In this document: piece by piece, positions 1-7,304 of the stretch | Numbering within the stretch: the first letter of the stretch is position 1 | How the letters are laid out: each line of letters opens with the position of its first letter | Assembly: GCA_002388905.1 (NCBI GenBank) | Contig: DGNJ01000020.1 | Span: 12,664-36,987, forward strand | Source of the DNA: Cellvibrionales bacterium UBA4495 | GTDB lineage: Bacteria; Pseudomonadota; Gammaproteobacteria; Pseudomonadales; Porticoccaceae | Direction of reading: 5' to 3' | DNA: 24,324 nucleotides | Notes under the pieces: model-generated | The model's input: the letters and a program-made list of their open reading frames with translations, nothing else | Database searches by the model: none | Told to the model about the DNA's origin: nothing | Translations under genes and position numbers: made by a program

Positions 1-412
1 TCAACTCCTCGGCACGGCCGCTGACCTTGTTTTCCAGCTTGGCCATTTCCTTGGGCGAGAAGACCGGGTCCAGGGCGCGGCGGAAAGCTGTGTGCTTGGG
101 CGGGTCCAGCTCGGTGGGAATCACATCCCAGCTCTCGCCGATCATGGAGGCGAATTCCGCATTGCCTTTCTTGATAAAGGCGTCGGTGTTCTCGTACACG
201 GCCTTCAGGTCTTCGGCCCGGGTCAGGACCCAGCCGCCGCCGGGGGGCACGGGGAAGATGTTGGTACCGTAAAATATCGGCGGACCTTCATGAAGCTTGG
301 GTATGATCTCTTTGTGGGGATTGACGTACCGGATGTCCCGGGTCGTCAGGGGGAACGTCATCGCCAGTTCCGGCGGAACGTGGGACGGCAAGGGGTAATC
401 CTGGGTGCTCAT
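1..412 (-). CDS. Cytochrome P450, N-terminal part (cut by window edge)
   Basis: This reading frame is open from an ATG at 412 to the window edge and gives about 137 residues. It starts MSTQDYPLPSHVPPEL and contains ELDPPKHTAFRRALDPVFSP, the C-helix region typical of bacterial P450s, where the H and R lie near the haem propionates. The next residues (KEMAKLENKV) also fit. The I-helix, ExxR and haem-cysteine motifs would lie outside the window. A ribosome binding site (GGAGAGA on the minus strand, about 421-427) sits 8 nt before the ATG. P450s are haem monooxygenases that need ferredoxin or reductase partners, none of which is seen here. The gene diverges from the TetR regulator at 767, so that regulator may control it. 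The family call is firm. The substrate is unknown. Confidence 0.88.
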   Translation of the reverse strand, partial: MSTQDYPLPSHVPPELAMTFPLTTRDIRYVNPHKEIIPKLHEGPPIFYGTNIFPVPPGGGWVLTRAEDLKAVYENTDAFIKKGNAEFASMIGESWDVIPTELDPPKHTAFRRALDPVFSPKEMAKLENKVSGRAEEL

Positions 413-493
413 CGCTGAAGTCTCTCCAAAGTGATTCATTGTGGATGGGAGGATCGCCGTGGTCCTGTTGTTAGCATTGTGGCGAAGCATGGG

Positions 494-522
494 TTAATGT
501 TTAAGTCATCGCTTAATTCTAA
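494..522 (-). promoter_or_regulatory. Candidate promoter/operator of the left P450
   Basis: The dyad TTAAGTCATCGCTTAA (501-516) has perfect 5-bp arms. Read on the minus strand it fills a 17-bp spacer between a weak -35 (TTAGAA, 517-522) and a weak -10 (CATTAA, 494-499). The boxes match consensus poorly, about 3 of 6 each. The dyad shares TAAGTC and CTTA with the better palindrome at 1591-1605, which makes it a plausible TetR operator. Confidence 0.3.
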
Positions 523-533
523 CAGGGAGATCA

Positions 534-683
534 TTAACAGGGAAGCACAAGGCACATTGGACCGGCTGTTCTGGCAACCGACGCCGGTGCGATGAACCCG
601 TTGGAGCCGGCTATTATCCAGCGACCGGCGCCGATGGCATTGGTACCGGCATTTGTTGTGTCGCCGGTCACGTCGGTAGCCAT
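534..683 (-). other. Possible 49-residue ORF or gene remnant in the P450/tetR gap
   Basis: The 354-bp gap 413-766 holds no large gene. On the minus strand a 49-codon frame runs from an ATG at 683 to a TAA at 534. It starts MATDVTGDTTNAGTNAIGAG and has coding-like GC-rich third positions. I see no ribosome binding site before it and do not recognise the sequence. The same stretch holds an 8-bp inverted repeat (GACCGGCG 623-630, CGCCGGTC 662-669). It may be a decayed gene or chance. Confidence 0.15.
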
Positions 684-697
684 AAGCGGTGAGCCTG

Positions 698-725
698 CTG
701 AAATCTCGCGCCGAAACCGTATACT
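698..725 (+). promoter_or_regulatory. Candidate promoter of the TetR gene at 767
   Basis: A possible -35 (CTGAAA, 698-703) lies 16 bp before a good -10 (TATACT, 720-725), giving a start of transcription near 732 and a leader of about 35 nt. No clear dyad overlaps it. Confidence 0.35.
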
Positions 726-766
726 GTCGTTTTTTTAATTCCGCTATCTGAGGTCTGGGGATCGAT

Positions 767-1465
767 ATGGCCGCTAAATCAAAGGTTAAAGGAAAGGCTG
801 CCGACAGGCCGGCAAACCCGGTCAGGGCCGTGAACAAGCATTCCAGGACGGCGCAGCAGATTATGCTTGCCGCCGAGCATCTTTTTGGCCAACGAGGTAT
901 CGACGGCGTTTCCTTACGTGAAATCGCGGCCCGCGCGGGGCAGGGTAATAATTCCGCCGTACAGTATTATTTCGGTACTAAGGAAAACCTGGTGCAGTCT
1001 GTCTTCGAGATGCGGATGCCGGCGCTGGACGCGGCCCGCGGCCAATGGCTGGAGGAGGTTGAAAACGCCCGCTCCGCGAGCGTCAGGGATCTTGCCGAGG
1101 CGTTGCTGATGCCGATCCTGGATGCTTTCGATCAGCAGGGCCTGGAAAATTTTGCCCATTTCGTGACCCGACTCGCCCACCGGGATACCTGGACGCACCC
1201 TTCCAGGCGGGCCAGGGAGTTGACCCCCGTCACGGACAGGATTGTTAAACGGCTCGAAGCCGGTCTCGGGTACAGCGAAAATAGCGAATTTTTCATGATT
1301 CGCCTCCGACTGGCGGTGGACCTGTTTATGGACAGCATCGAGGAGCATAAGCGATTAAAGCGCGGCGGCAGCAATCCCTATAAAAATGAACAGGAATTCT
1401 GGCGCGATATTATGGTCATGGTGACGGCCATTCTCGAATCCCCCGGCCCGTCACCCAGTCTCTGA
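767..1465 (+). CDS. TetR/AcrR-family transcriptional regulator
   Basis: This is a 232-residue DNA-binding regulator. The N-terminus is basic and disordered (about residues 1-25). A TetR-type helix-turn-helix follows around residues 40-75, with the hallmark segments SLREIAARAG and AVQYYFGTKENLV. The remaining, mostly helical, part is the ligand-binding and dimerisation domain, expected to bind a small molecule. The ATG at 767 has GAGG (750-753) and GGGGA (757-761) upstream, so ribosome binding is plausible. The gene lies between the divergent left P450 and the TonB-dependent receptor. Dyads sharing TTAAGT occur in front of both neighbours, so it probably controls them, most likely as a repressor released by the substrate. 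The family is firm. The targets are inferred. Confidence 0.92.
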   Translation: MAAKSKVKGKAADRPANPVRAVNKHSRTAQQIMLAAEHLFGQRGIDGVSLREIAARAGQGNNSAVQYYFGTKENLVQSVFEMRMPALDAARGQWLEEVENARSASVRDLAEALLMPILDAFDQQGLENFAHFVTRLAHRDTWTHPSRRARELTPVTDRIVKRLEAGLGYSENSEFFMIRLRLAVDLFMDSIEEHKRLKRGGSNPYKNEQEFWRDIMVMVTAILESPGPSPSL

Positions 1466-1579
1466 GAACCTACCTGCCTTTCCTTGCCCGGGTTTCGATA
1501 ATCCGGATCCTGCCTTCCGTTGTTTGAAGGCGATGGTGCCCTTCCCGTTTTCCCTGGATCCCGGGTTTTCAGACAGTTG

Positions 1580-1609
1580 TTGACAGGCGTTAAGTCGGCG
1601 ACTTACTAT
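1580..1609 (+). promoter_or_regulatory. Promoter of the TonB receptor with operator palindrome in its spacer
   Basis: A perfect -35 (TTGACA, 1580-1585) is followed after 18 bp by TACTAT (1604-1609). The perfect 15-bp palindrome TAAGTCGGCGACTTA (1591-1605) lies in the spacer and touches the -10. This is a classic place for a TetR repressor to block RNA polymerase. The transcript would start near 1616 and carry a leader of about 190 nt. Confidence 0.6.
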
Positions 1610-1610
1610 T

Positions 1611-1628
1611 TTAAGTGAGCTGCCTTAA
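1611..1628 (+). promoter_or_regulatory. Second TTAAG...CTTAA dyad at the receptor transcription start
   Basis: TTAAGTGAGCTGCCTTAA has perfect 5-bp arms around a symmetric AGCT centre. It lies just downstream of the -10 and over the likely transcription start. It begins with the same TTAAGT as the dyads at 501 and 1590 and may be a second operator. Confidence 0.35.
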
Positions 1629-1692
1629 TCGGGGGCGCTTACAGACAAAAGACGAGCACCAGCAAACATGCTTTTCCCGCCTGCGGACGTGG

Positions 1693-1716
1693 CGCCAGAC
1701 GCAGACCCGTCTGGCG
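1693..1716 (+). other. Hairpin in the receptor 5' leader
   Basis: CGCCAGACG (1693-1701) and CGTCTGGCG (1708-1716) form a perfect 9-bp stem with a 6-nt loop. It sits in the predicted leader about 90 nt before the ATG. No T-tract follows, so it is more likely an mRNA structure than a terminator. The rest of the 340-bp gap 1466-1805 holds the promoter and an AT-rich stretch (1747-1785) before the receptor, and no gene. Confidence 0.4.
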
Positions 1717-1805
1717 GGGCAGTTTGTTCTGATGCCGCTAGACGCATCATTTTTATAATTACTTTTATCCAAAAACAATGTTTGACGAAGAACTAGGGGA
1801 GTCCC

Positions 1806-4229
1806 ATGAAAAAAGTATCCATGTTCAGGCCTCTGGCCGTGAGTTCCTGTGCGGCGGTATTGCTCGCCCCGTCGGCCGGCGTTACCGCCCAGGAAGCGGC
1901 TGACAGTCGCGCTCTGCAGGAAATCACCGTTACCGCCCGCCGTACCCAGGAGAGTATGCAGTCGGTGCCCATCTCGGTGACGGCTTTCGACAGCCAGTTG
2001 CTAAGGGAAAGCACCATCACCACACCGGAAGATATCCAGCTCAGTACGCCCGGCGTATTCCTGTCCGGTTCCGGCGGTCGCCAGAATGTGCTCTATAACA
2101 TCCGGGGCCAATCCAAGGCCCTTTCCGGCACCAGCTCACCGGCAGTGGTCAGTTATTTTGCCGAGGTGCCCGACCCGGTCTGGGGCAGCTTCGTGCCCCA
2201 GTACGATATGGCCAGTGTGCAGGTGCTCAAAGGCCCCCAGGGAACTCTTTTCGGCCGCAACACCACGGGCGGCGCGCTGCTCTACGAGCCCAGAAAGCCC
2301 GACCATGAGTTTGGCGGCTACGTGATGGGCGCGTACGGCAACTACGACAACACCGAAATCCAGGCAGCGGTCAATATCCCCATTGTCGAGGGTAAGGCCG
2401 CGCTCCGGCTCGCGGCCAATATCCACGACCGGGACGGTTACACTGAAAACCTCTCGTTTTCCGGTGATGACCTGGACGAGGTAAACTCCGAAGGGTTCCG
2501 CGCCTCGCTGCTGCTGGAGCCCACTGATTATCTCAGCAACCTCACCATCTACGATTATCACAAGAGCGATACTGATGGTTTCGGCGATATTATCACTGAC
2601 ATCGGTACCGGCTTCACGCTGATGACCCAGTTGGGCCTGCAGGGCCCGGCGCTCCAGCAATTGGCAATCCAGAAAGCCAGGGGGCCCCGGAAGGGCGAGC
2701 CGTCGATTGACACCTATGAATACAACGAGCACCACAGCGTTATCAACCGCACGGAACTCGACATCGGCAACGGTATGCAACTGGTCAACATTTTCGGCTA
2801 TCGGAATGTGGACCTTTCCTATGCCACCAACGTCGATGGTATGCCGACACTGACCGCTGACGGAACGGGAGCATTTCCGGCGGGGTTCGGAGTCAACTTT
2901 ATCAACGCCGATCTTAACCAGGCGGTCGAGCAGTTCAGCAATGAATTGCAACTGAAAGGGACGGCCTTTAACGACAGGCTGGACTGGCTGCTGGGTCTGT
3001 TCTGGCTGGAGAGCGAGCCGGATGGCCCCCAGGGCAATAGCGTGGCCTTTGCCCAGATAGTCAATCCGCCGGTGGTTCCGCTAGCCGGCCCTGCCTATAA
3101 TTTTATCGAGGAAAAAAGCCAGGCAGTCTTCGCTCACTTTACCTATGACCTGGGCGAATTGGTCAGTGGGCTCGATTTCGAAGTGGGCCTGCGTTACACC
3201 GAGGACGAGATTGAATCCTGCACCGGTATCGGGACAAATACCGCGCCCGGCAAGCCTTTTGCTCCGTCCGATCAGGTGAGCCAGAGCGACTGCCTCAACG
3301 ATCGCGCCAATATCGATGGCGCCACACTCAATGAGTCGACCTCGCAGGAATTGACCTGGTCGGTGGGTTTTAACTGGCAGATGACCGACGATATCTTCAC
3401 CTATATTGTCAGCCGTCACGGCTACCGGGCGGGCGGCGTCAACGCACCCACTTTCAGCAACCGGCTGTCGGAGTTCCAGTCCTGGGAGCCGGAAACCGTT
3501 ACCGATGTTGAACTGGGCATCCGCGCTGATTGGCGTGTGGGTGAGGTCGATATCCGCAGCAATATTTCCGCTTTTATCGGCGAGTATAAGGATGTCCAGA
3601 CTGTACTCACAGGTGTGCAAACCGCGACAGGCCTTTGTAATCCCGCGGCCAGCCCCAACAACCCCCCGGGTGTGTCCCCGGATGGTGACTGTATCACCAG
3701 CAACGATCCGGCAGGCGGCACGTTGCTGGTGAACCTGGGCGAATCGGAAGTCTCCGGTGTCGATATGTCGTTTATCATCGCGCCGACGGCGAACCTGACC
3801 ATGAATCTGGGCGCCAGTTTCCTGGATCCGGACACCAAGGAGTTTGATCCGCCCGGTCCGCTGGCACCTTATGTGGGCGCAAGCGGCATCCCCTTTAACT
3901 TTACCGCTGAAAAAACGGCAGTGGCCGGAATCCGCTACGCCTATCCCATGGATCAGTTTGCCGAAGAAATCGTGTTCAACGTTGATTACTACTGGACCGA
4001 TGACCTTTTGAAAGGCGACATCAAGCTGCCGTCTTATGAAGTGACCAACGCCAGGGTCGATATTAACGATATCAACCGTGCCGGTATCGATCTGAGCTTC
4101 TTCGTTCGCAACGCCTTCGACAAGGACTACATTGCCACCAACATGGCCAGCGGCAATTTCCTGGGACTCGAGTCTTCCCTGTTCGGGCCTCCCCGGTTGT
4201 ACGGTGCCGAGTTGCGCTATCGCTTCTAG
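1806..4229 (+). CDS. TonB-dependent outer-membrane receptor
   Basis: This 807-residue protein is of normal receptor length. It has a signal peptide (about 1-28, cleaving near GVTAQ) and a TonB box (LQEITVTARR, about 38-46). A plug domain follows with VPISVTAF and NVLYNIRGQ, then the LKGPQGTLFGRNTTGGALLY segment. A long beta-barrel ends in the aromatic C-terminus RYRF that the outer-membrane insertion machinery recognises. AGGGGAG (1795-1801) precedes the ATG. Such receptors import scarce ligands with energy from TonB/ExbBD. The SVPISVTAF style is frequent in receptors beside degradation genes of marine gammaproteobacteria and sphingomonads, and differs from classical siderophore receptors. 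Its place at the head of a run of oxidoreductases suggests uptake of the substrate of that run, which is inference. A strong hairpin follows the stop. Confidence 0.95.
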   Translation: MKKVSMFRPLAVSSCAAVLLAPSAGVTAQEAADSRALQEITVTARRTQESMQSVPISVTAFDSQLLRESTITTPEDIQLSTPGVFLSGSGGRQNVLYNIRGQSKALSGTSSPAVVSYFAEVPDPVWGSFVPQYDMASVQVLKGPQGTLFGRNTTGGALLYEPRKPDHEFGGYVMGAYGNYDNTEIQAAVNIPIVEGKAALRLAANIHDRDGYTENLSFSGDDLDEVNSEGFRASLLLEPTDYLSNLTIYDYHKSDTDGFGDIITDIGTGFTLMTQLGLQGPALQQLAIQKARGPRKGEPSIDTYEYNEHHSVINRTELDIGNGMQLVNIFGYRNVDLSYATNVDGMPTLTADGTGAFPAGFGVNFINADLNQAVEQFSNELQLKGTAFNDRLDWLLGLFWLESEPDGPQGNSVAFAQIVNPPVVPLAGPAYNFIEEKSQAVFAHFTYDLGELVSGLDFEVGLRYTEDEIESCTGIGTNTAPGKPFAPSDQVSQSDCLNDRANIDGATLNESTSQELTWSVGFNWQMTDDIFTYIVSRHGYRAGGVNAPTFSNRLSEFQSWEPETVTDVELGIRADWRVGEVDIRSNISAFIGEYKDVQTVLTGVQTATGLCNPAASPNNPPGVSPDGDCITSNDPAGGTLLVNLGESEVSGVDMSFIIAPTANLTMNLGASFLDPDTKEFDPPGPLAPYVGASGIPFNFTAEKTAVAGIRYAYPMDQFAEEIVFNVDYYWTDDLLKGDIKLPSYEVTNARVDINDINRAGIDLSFFVRNAFDKDYIATNMASGNFLGLESSLFGPPRLYGAELRYRF

Positions 4230-4239
4230 TGAACGAAGG

Positions 4240-4270
4240 TCGCCCGGGCAGTGAAACCCTGTCCGGGCGA
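4240..4270 (+). terminator. GC-rich hairpin after the receptor gene (possible attenuator)
   Basis: TCGCCCGGGCAG (4240-4251) pairs with CTGTCCGGGCGA (4259-4270), including one G-T wobble, around a 7-nt loop. No T-tract follows, so it is not a canonical intrinsic terminator. It could lower or partly stop transcription into the SDR genes, or protect the receptor mRNA 3' end. Confidence 0.45.
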
Positions 4271-4356
4271 TCCACCTCCGGGCATCGATAAATACAACGT
4301 CTGCCGGCTTGTGCGGTGGGTGGTTTTATACAGAACAGATTGAAGAGCGATAATCT

Positions 4357-5148
4357 ATGAAACGTCTTGAAGGAAAGGTTGCCATCATCACCGGCGGCGC
4401 CGGCGGCATCGGGTCCGCCACGGCGCGCCGAATGGTTGAGGAGGGCGCCAGGGTTGTTATTGCCGATATCGATGAACAGCACGCCGGAGAAGTGGCCGGC
4501 GAGTTCGGCGATGCCGGTTTTGCGGTGGCTTTTGATGCGGGTGATCCCGCGAGCATAGAAGCGCTTGTGGAAAAATCCGTCAGGCATTTCGGGCGCCTGG
4601 ATATTCTCCACAACAATGCTGCGATTACCGATCCGGAAATCCAGAAGTTTGACCTGACGGCACCGGAGATCCCCCTGGAAATCTGGAAGGCGACACTGGA
4701 TGTCAATCTCACCAGCTATCTGGTGGCCTGCAAATATGCCATTCCCCATATGGTCGAAACCGGGGGTGGTGCCATCATCAACACGGCTTCCGGGTCCGGT
4801 ATCTTCGGTGATTTGAGCCGCATCGGCTACGGTACCTCCAAGGCCGGCATTATCGTCATGACCAAGTACATCGCCACCCAGCACGGCCATCAGGGGATTC
4901 GCTGCAATGCTATCGCCCCGGGTGTTATCGTGACGCCGGCACTGGAACGAACGGCGGCGGATATCAAGGCCATCGCCCTGCGCCACAATGTGGTTAACCG
5001 ACTGGGCAAGCCCGAGGATATCGCCGCGCTGGCGGCCTTCCTGGCTTCAGAGGAGTCCGGCTATATTACCGGCGAGTGTATTGCCATCAACGGCGGTTCC
5101 AATATCCACCAGCCTCATTACGCCGATTTTATGGAGCAGGCGAAATAG
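4357..5148 (+). CDS. Short-chain dehydrogenase/reductase (classical SDR)
   Basis: This is a 263-residue NAD(P)-dependent oxidoreductase of classical SDR length. The Rossmann glycine motif TGGAGGIG is at 12-19. ADID (about 36-39) ends beta-2, and its acidic residues favour NAD over NADP. NNAA is at 86-89, Ser145 lies in INTAS, and the catalytic Tyr158 and Lys162 lie in YGTSK. The PG motif is at 188-189 and the C-terminal region has a typical INGG. All catalytic residues are present, so it should oxidise an alcohol or reduce a ketone. Position 4357 is the first ATG, with GAAGAG upstream. It lies 127 bp after the receptor, beyond a hairpin, and starts the enzyme run. The family is certain. The substrate is unknown, though hydroxysteroid-type dehydrogenases share this architecture. 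Confidence 0.93.
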   Translation: MKRLEGKVAIITGGAGGIGSATARRMVEEGARVVIADIDEQHAGEVAGEFGDAGFAVAFDAGDPASIEALVEKSVRHFGRLDILHNNAAITDPEIQKFDLTAPEIPLEIWKATLDVNLTSYLVACKYAIPHMVETGGGAIINTASGSGIFGDLSRIGYGTSKAGIIVMTKYIATQHGHQGIRCNAIAPGVIVTPALERTAADIKAIALRHNVVNRLGKPEDIAALAAFLASEESGYITGECIAINGGSNIHQPHYADFMEQAK

Positions 5149-5252
5149 GACATCGGCAGCGATCCGACCGATTCGCTTGTTTTGCGGGGTTCTGGCTTTT
5201 GGCCAGTCCCGGGCGCGGCTGAATCCTTGGAGAAGTATCGGAGTACGTTTTT

Positions 5253-6077
5253 ATGAAAGATGAGGAATTCAGGGAGAAATACGGACCCTGGGCGCTGATC
5301 GCCGGCGCCTCCCACGGGGTGGGCACCGAATTTGCCCGCCAGGTGGCGGCCAGGGGCGTCAATTGTATCCTGCTGGCCCGGCGCGAATCCGCGCTGAAGG
5401 AGGTCCAGGCCGAACTGGAATCCGCTTACGGCGTCCAGACCCACATCATCATTCAGGATCTGTCGGTGCCGGATGCGGCGGCGGGCATTGCCGGGCAGGT
5501 GGGCGGCCGGGATATCGGCCTCTATATCTATAACGCCGGTGCGCCATCCGCGGCAAAGCCCTATCTCAGGGGCTCCCTCGACGAGTGGACTGGTCTGTTG
5601 CGCCAGAACTGCCAGACGGTGATGGAATTCTGCTATTTGTTTGGCCCTAAACTGATCGAGAGGGGGCGCGGCGGGATGCTGCTGGTGGGCTCCCAGGCGG
5701 CGCTGGGCGGTAACAAACAGTACGCCATGTACACCGCTACCAAGGGTTTTATGGCCAACTTCGGGGAATCGCTCTGGGCGGAATGGAGCGCCGCGGGTGT
5801 CGATGTCCTCAATCTGCTGATTCAGGTGGTGGATTCCCCGACCCTGCGCAAGCAGATGAAGGCGTCGGGCATTGCCAACTGGGACGCGGAGGATATCGGT
5901 GTTCCCAAACCCGCGGATGTGGCCGCCATCGGTCTGCGTGAACTGCCCCATGGCCCGACCTTCGTTCATCCCCAGGACGAACAGGCGGCGCCGGGCGAAA
6001 CACCCCTGGGCCAGCGCCGCCGGGAAGAACTGGAAGAGCGGGTTCGTATCACCGCGCCTTTTATCGGCGACGACTGA
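5253..6077 (+). CDS. Short-chain dehydrogenase/reductase, DltE-like
   Basis: This 274-residue SDR differs clearly from its neighbour. The cofactor motif is GASHGVG (18-24), followed by LLARR (40-44), whose basic residues suit NADP. NAG is at 94-96, Ser147 lies in VGSQAA, and Tyr160 and Lys164 lie in YTATK. The C-terminal part (about 185-274) is acidic and lacks the usual PG-xxx-T stretch, showing QVVDSPT instead. CGGAG lies upstream of the ATG. It follows the first SDR by 104 bp in the same direction and precedes a kinase-like gene. The order suggests two separate redox steps, but the reaction cannot be named from sequence. The SDR assignment is firm. Confidence 0.9.
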   Translation: MKDEEFREKYGPWALIAGASHGVGTEFARQVAARGVNCILLARRESALKEVQAELESAYGVQTHIIIQDLSVPDAAAGIAGQVGGRDIGLYIYNAGAPSAAKPYLRGSLDEWTGLLRQNCQTVMEFCYLFGPKLIERGRGGMLLVGSQAALGGNKQYAMYTATKGFMANFGESLWAEWSAAGVDVLNLLIQVVDSPTLRKQMKASGIANWDAEDIGVPKPADVAAIGLRELPHGPTFVHPQDEQAAPGETPLGQRRREELEERVRITAPFIGDD

Positions 6078-6149
6078 CAAACAGTTGCCTGTCGGGGTAA
6101 AAACGCCCGCCGCCCGGAAGGAGGAACCCTTGCAACGGAAAACAGCGCC

Positions 6150-7259
6150 ATGACCGGACCCTATCCCCGGCGTACGGAGCCGCTGCCCCGTTCCCTGGAG
6201 GAGGTCACCCCCGAGTGGCTTACCCGGACCCTGCAACTGCGTTACCCGGCGTTGCGGGTGGAGGGTTTCGATACGGTCCAGGTGGTCAATACCCACACCA
6301 CCAAGCTGCGGCTGAAACTGGACTTGAACCAGGCTGGCCGGGAGGCGGGGTTGCCCGAAAACGTCTGCCTCAAGGCCAACTGGTCAGGCGACCCCCTGAG
6401 CAGCAGCGCGGGCATCTGTGCCCTGGAGGCGCGCTTTTACCACCATATGCGGGAGGCGCTGCCGGTGCCCGCCCCCGAAGGCTATTTCGCCGATTGGGAC
6501 GACGACGAATTCAATCAGGGCCTGGTGGTGATGGAAGACCTGGTGGCATCAGAGGTGAGTTTCGGCAGCGTCTGCCGCCCCCTGGATATCGACGAAGCCG
6601 CCCGGGCACTGGAACAGTTGTCCGCCATTCACGCCGGCTGGTGGGGGAGCCCGCAACTGGATACCTACGGGTGGCTGAAGCCGTCCATGGGTCCCGACAG
6701 TGCCGACCCGGGCCAGTACCGGCACCTTTCCGATAATATCTTTGCCTTCAGCAAGCATCCCCAGCGCATCGAGCGCATGCCGGCCTGGATGGTGGCGGAC
6801 GTCACCCGCCTGGGCCGGGCCTACGATGCCCTGGTGACCCGTGAAGCCTCGCACACCTGGCCAAAGTGCCTGGTCCACGGCGACGCCCACCTGGGCAACA
6901 CTTACGTGACCGCCGACGGTGAGCGCCGCTGGCTGGATTGGCAGTTGATCCGCAAGGGACGCCCCTGGCGGGACCTTGCCTGGTTCCTGATCGGCGCACT
7001 ACGTGTCGAGGACCGGCGAAATGCCGAACAGGACCTGATTCGTCACTATATCGATGCCCTGGTGGCCCGGGGTATCGCCGATATTCCCGACTTCGATCAT
7101 ATCTGGCATGAGTACCGTCATTGGCCGGTCTACGGCCTGGTGGCCTGGATGGGTACCGACGAAGCCTGGCAGGAAGGGGATGCGGTTCTGGCCGGTCTCG
7201 AGCGATTCGCGGCGGCTTCAGAGGATCTGGAAACACTGTCGCTATTGGAGAAGCGGTAG
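6150..7259 (+). CDS. APH/EcKinase-type phosphotransferase-like protein
   Basis: This 369-residue protein has the aminoglycoside-phosphotransferase/CHK kinase-like fold. The N-terminus PRSLEEVTPEWLT is typical of the bacterial branch. Lys75 in NVCLKANW is the likely ATP lysine. The catalytic loop HGDAHLGN is at 243-250 with Asp245, and the metal-binding LDWQ is at 262-265 with Asp263. All key residues are intact, so it is probably active on a small hydroxylated molecule. Known relatives phosphorylate ecdysteroids, choline or aminoglycosides. A strong ribosome site (AAGGAGG, 6117-6124) lies unusually far, about 25 nt, from this ATG. No other in-frame start is available near it. A resistance function is unlikely in this setting. 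Catabolic or scavenging phosphorylation is more plausible, as inference. Confidence 0.85.
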   Translation: MTGPYPRRTEPLPRSLEEVTPEWLTRTLQLRYPALRVEGFDTVQVVNTHTTKLRLKLDLNQAGREAGLPENVCLKANWSGDPLSSSAGICALEARFYHHMREALPVPAPEGYFADWDDDEFNQGLVVMEDLVASEVSFGSVCRPLDIDEAARALEQLSAIHAGWWGSPQLDTYGWLKPSMGPDSADPGQYRHLSDNIFAFSKHPQRIERMPAWMVADVTRLGRAYDALVTREASHTWPKCLVHGDAHLGNTYVTADGERRWLDWQLIRKGRPWRDLAWFLIGALRVEDRRNAEQDLIRHYIDALVARGIADIPDFDHIWHEYRHWPVYGLVAWMGTDEAWQEGDAVLAGLERFAAASEDLETLSLLEKR

Positions 7260-7304
7260 CGGGCCCTGGCTCCCAAATACATTGGAACGGAGTACAACAG
7301 TATT

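Noticed and set aside
1754..1759. Perfect TATAAT before the TonB receptor
   Set aside because: No -35 box lies at 16-18 bp and there is no extended -10. It sits in an AT-rich leader, so the promoter at 1580-1609 is preferred.
5118..6296. 392-residue frame on the minus strand
   Set aside because: It is antisense to the second SDR, whose catalytic residues are intact, and spans into two other genes.
6150..7259. Aminoglycoside resistance gene
   Set aside because: The fold is shared, but the sequence is of the EcKinase/CHK-like environmental type and lies in a catabolic run. Nothing supports a resistance role.
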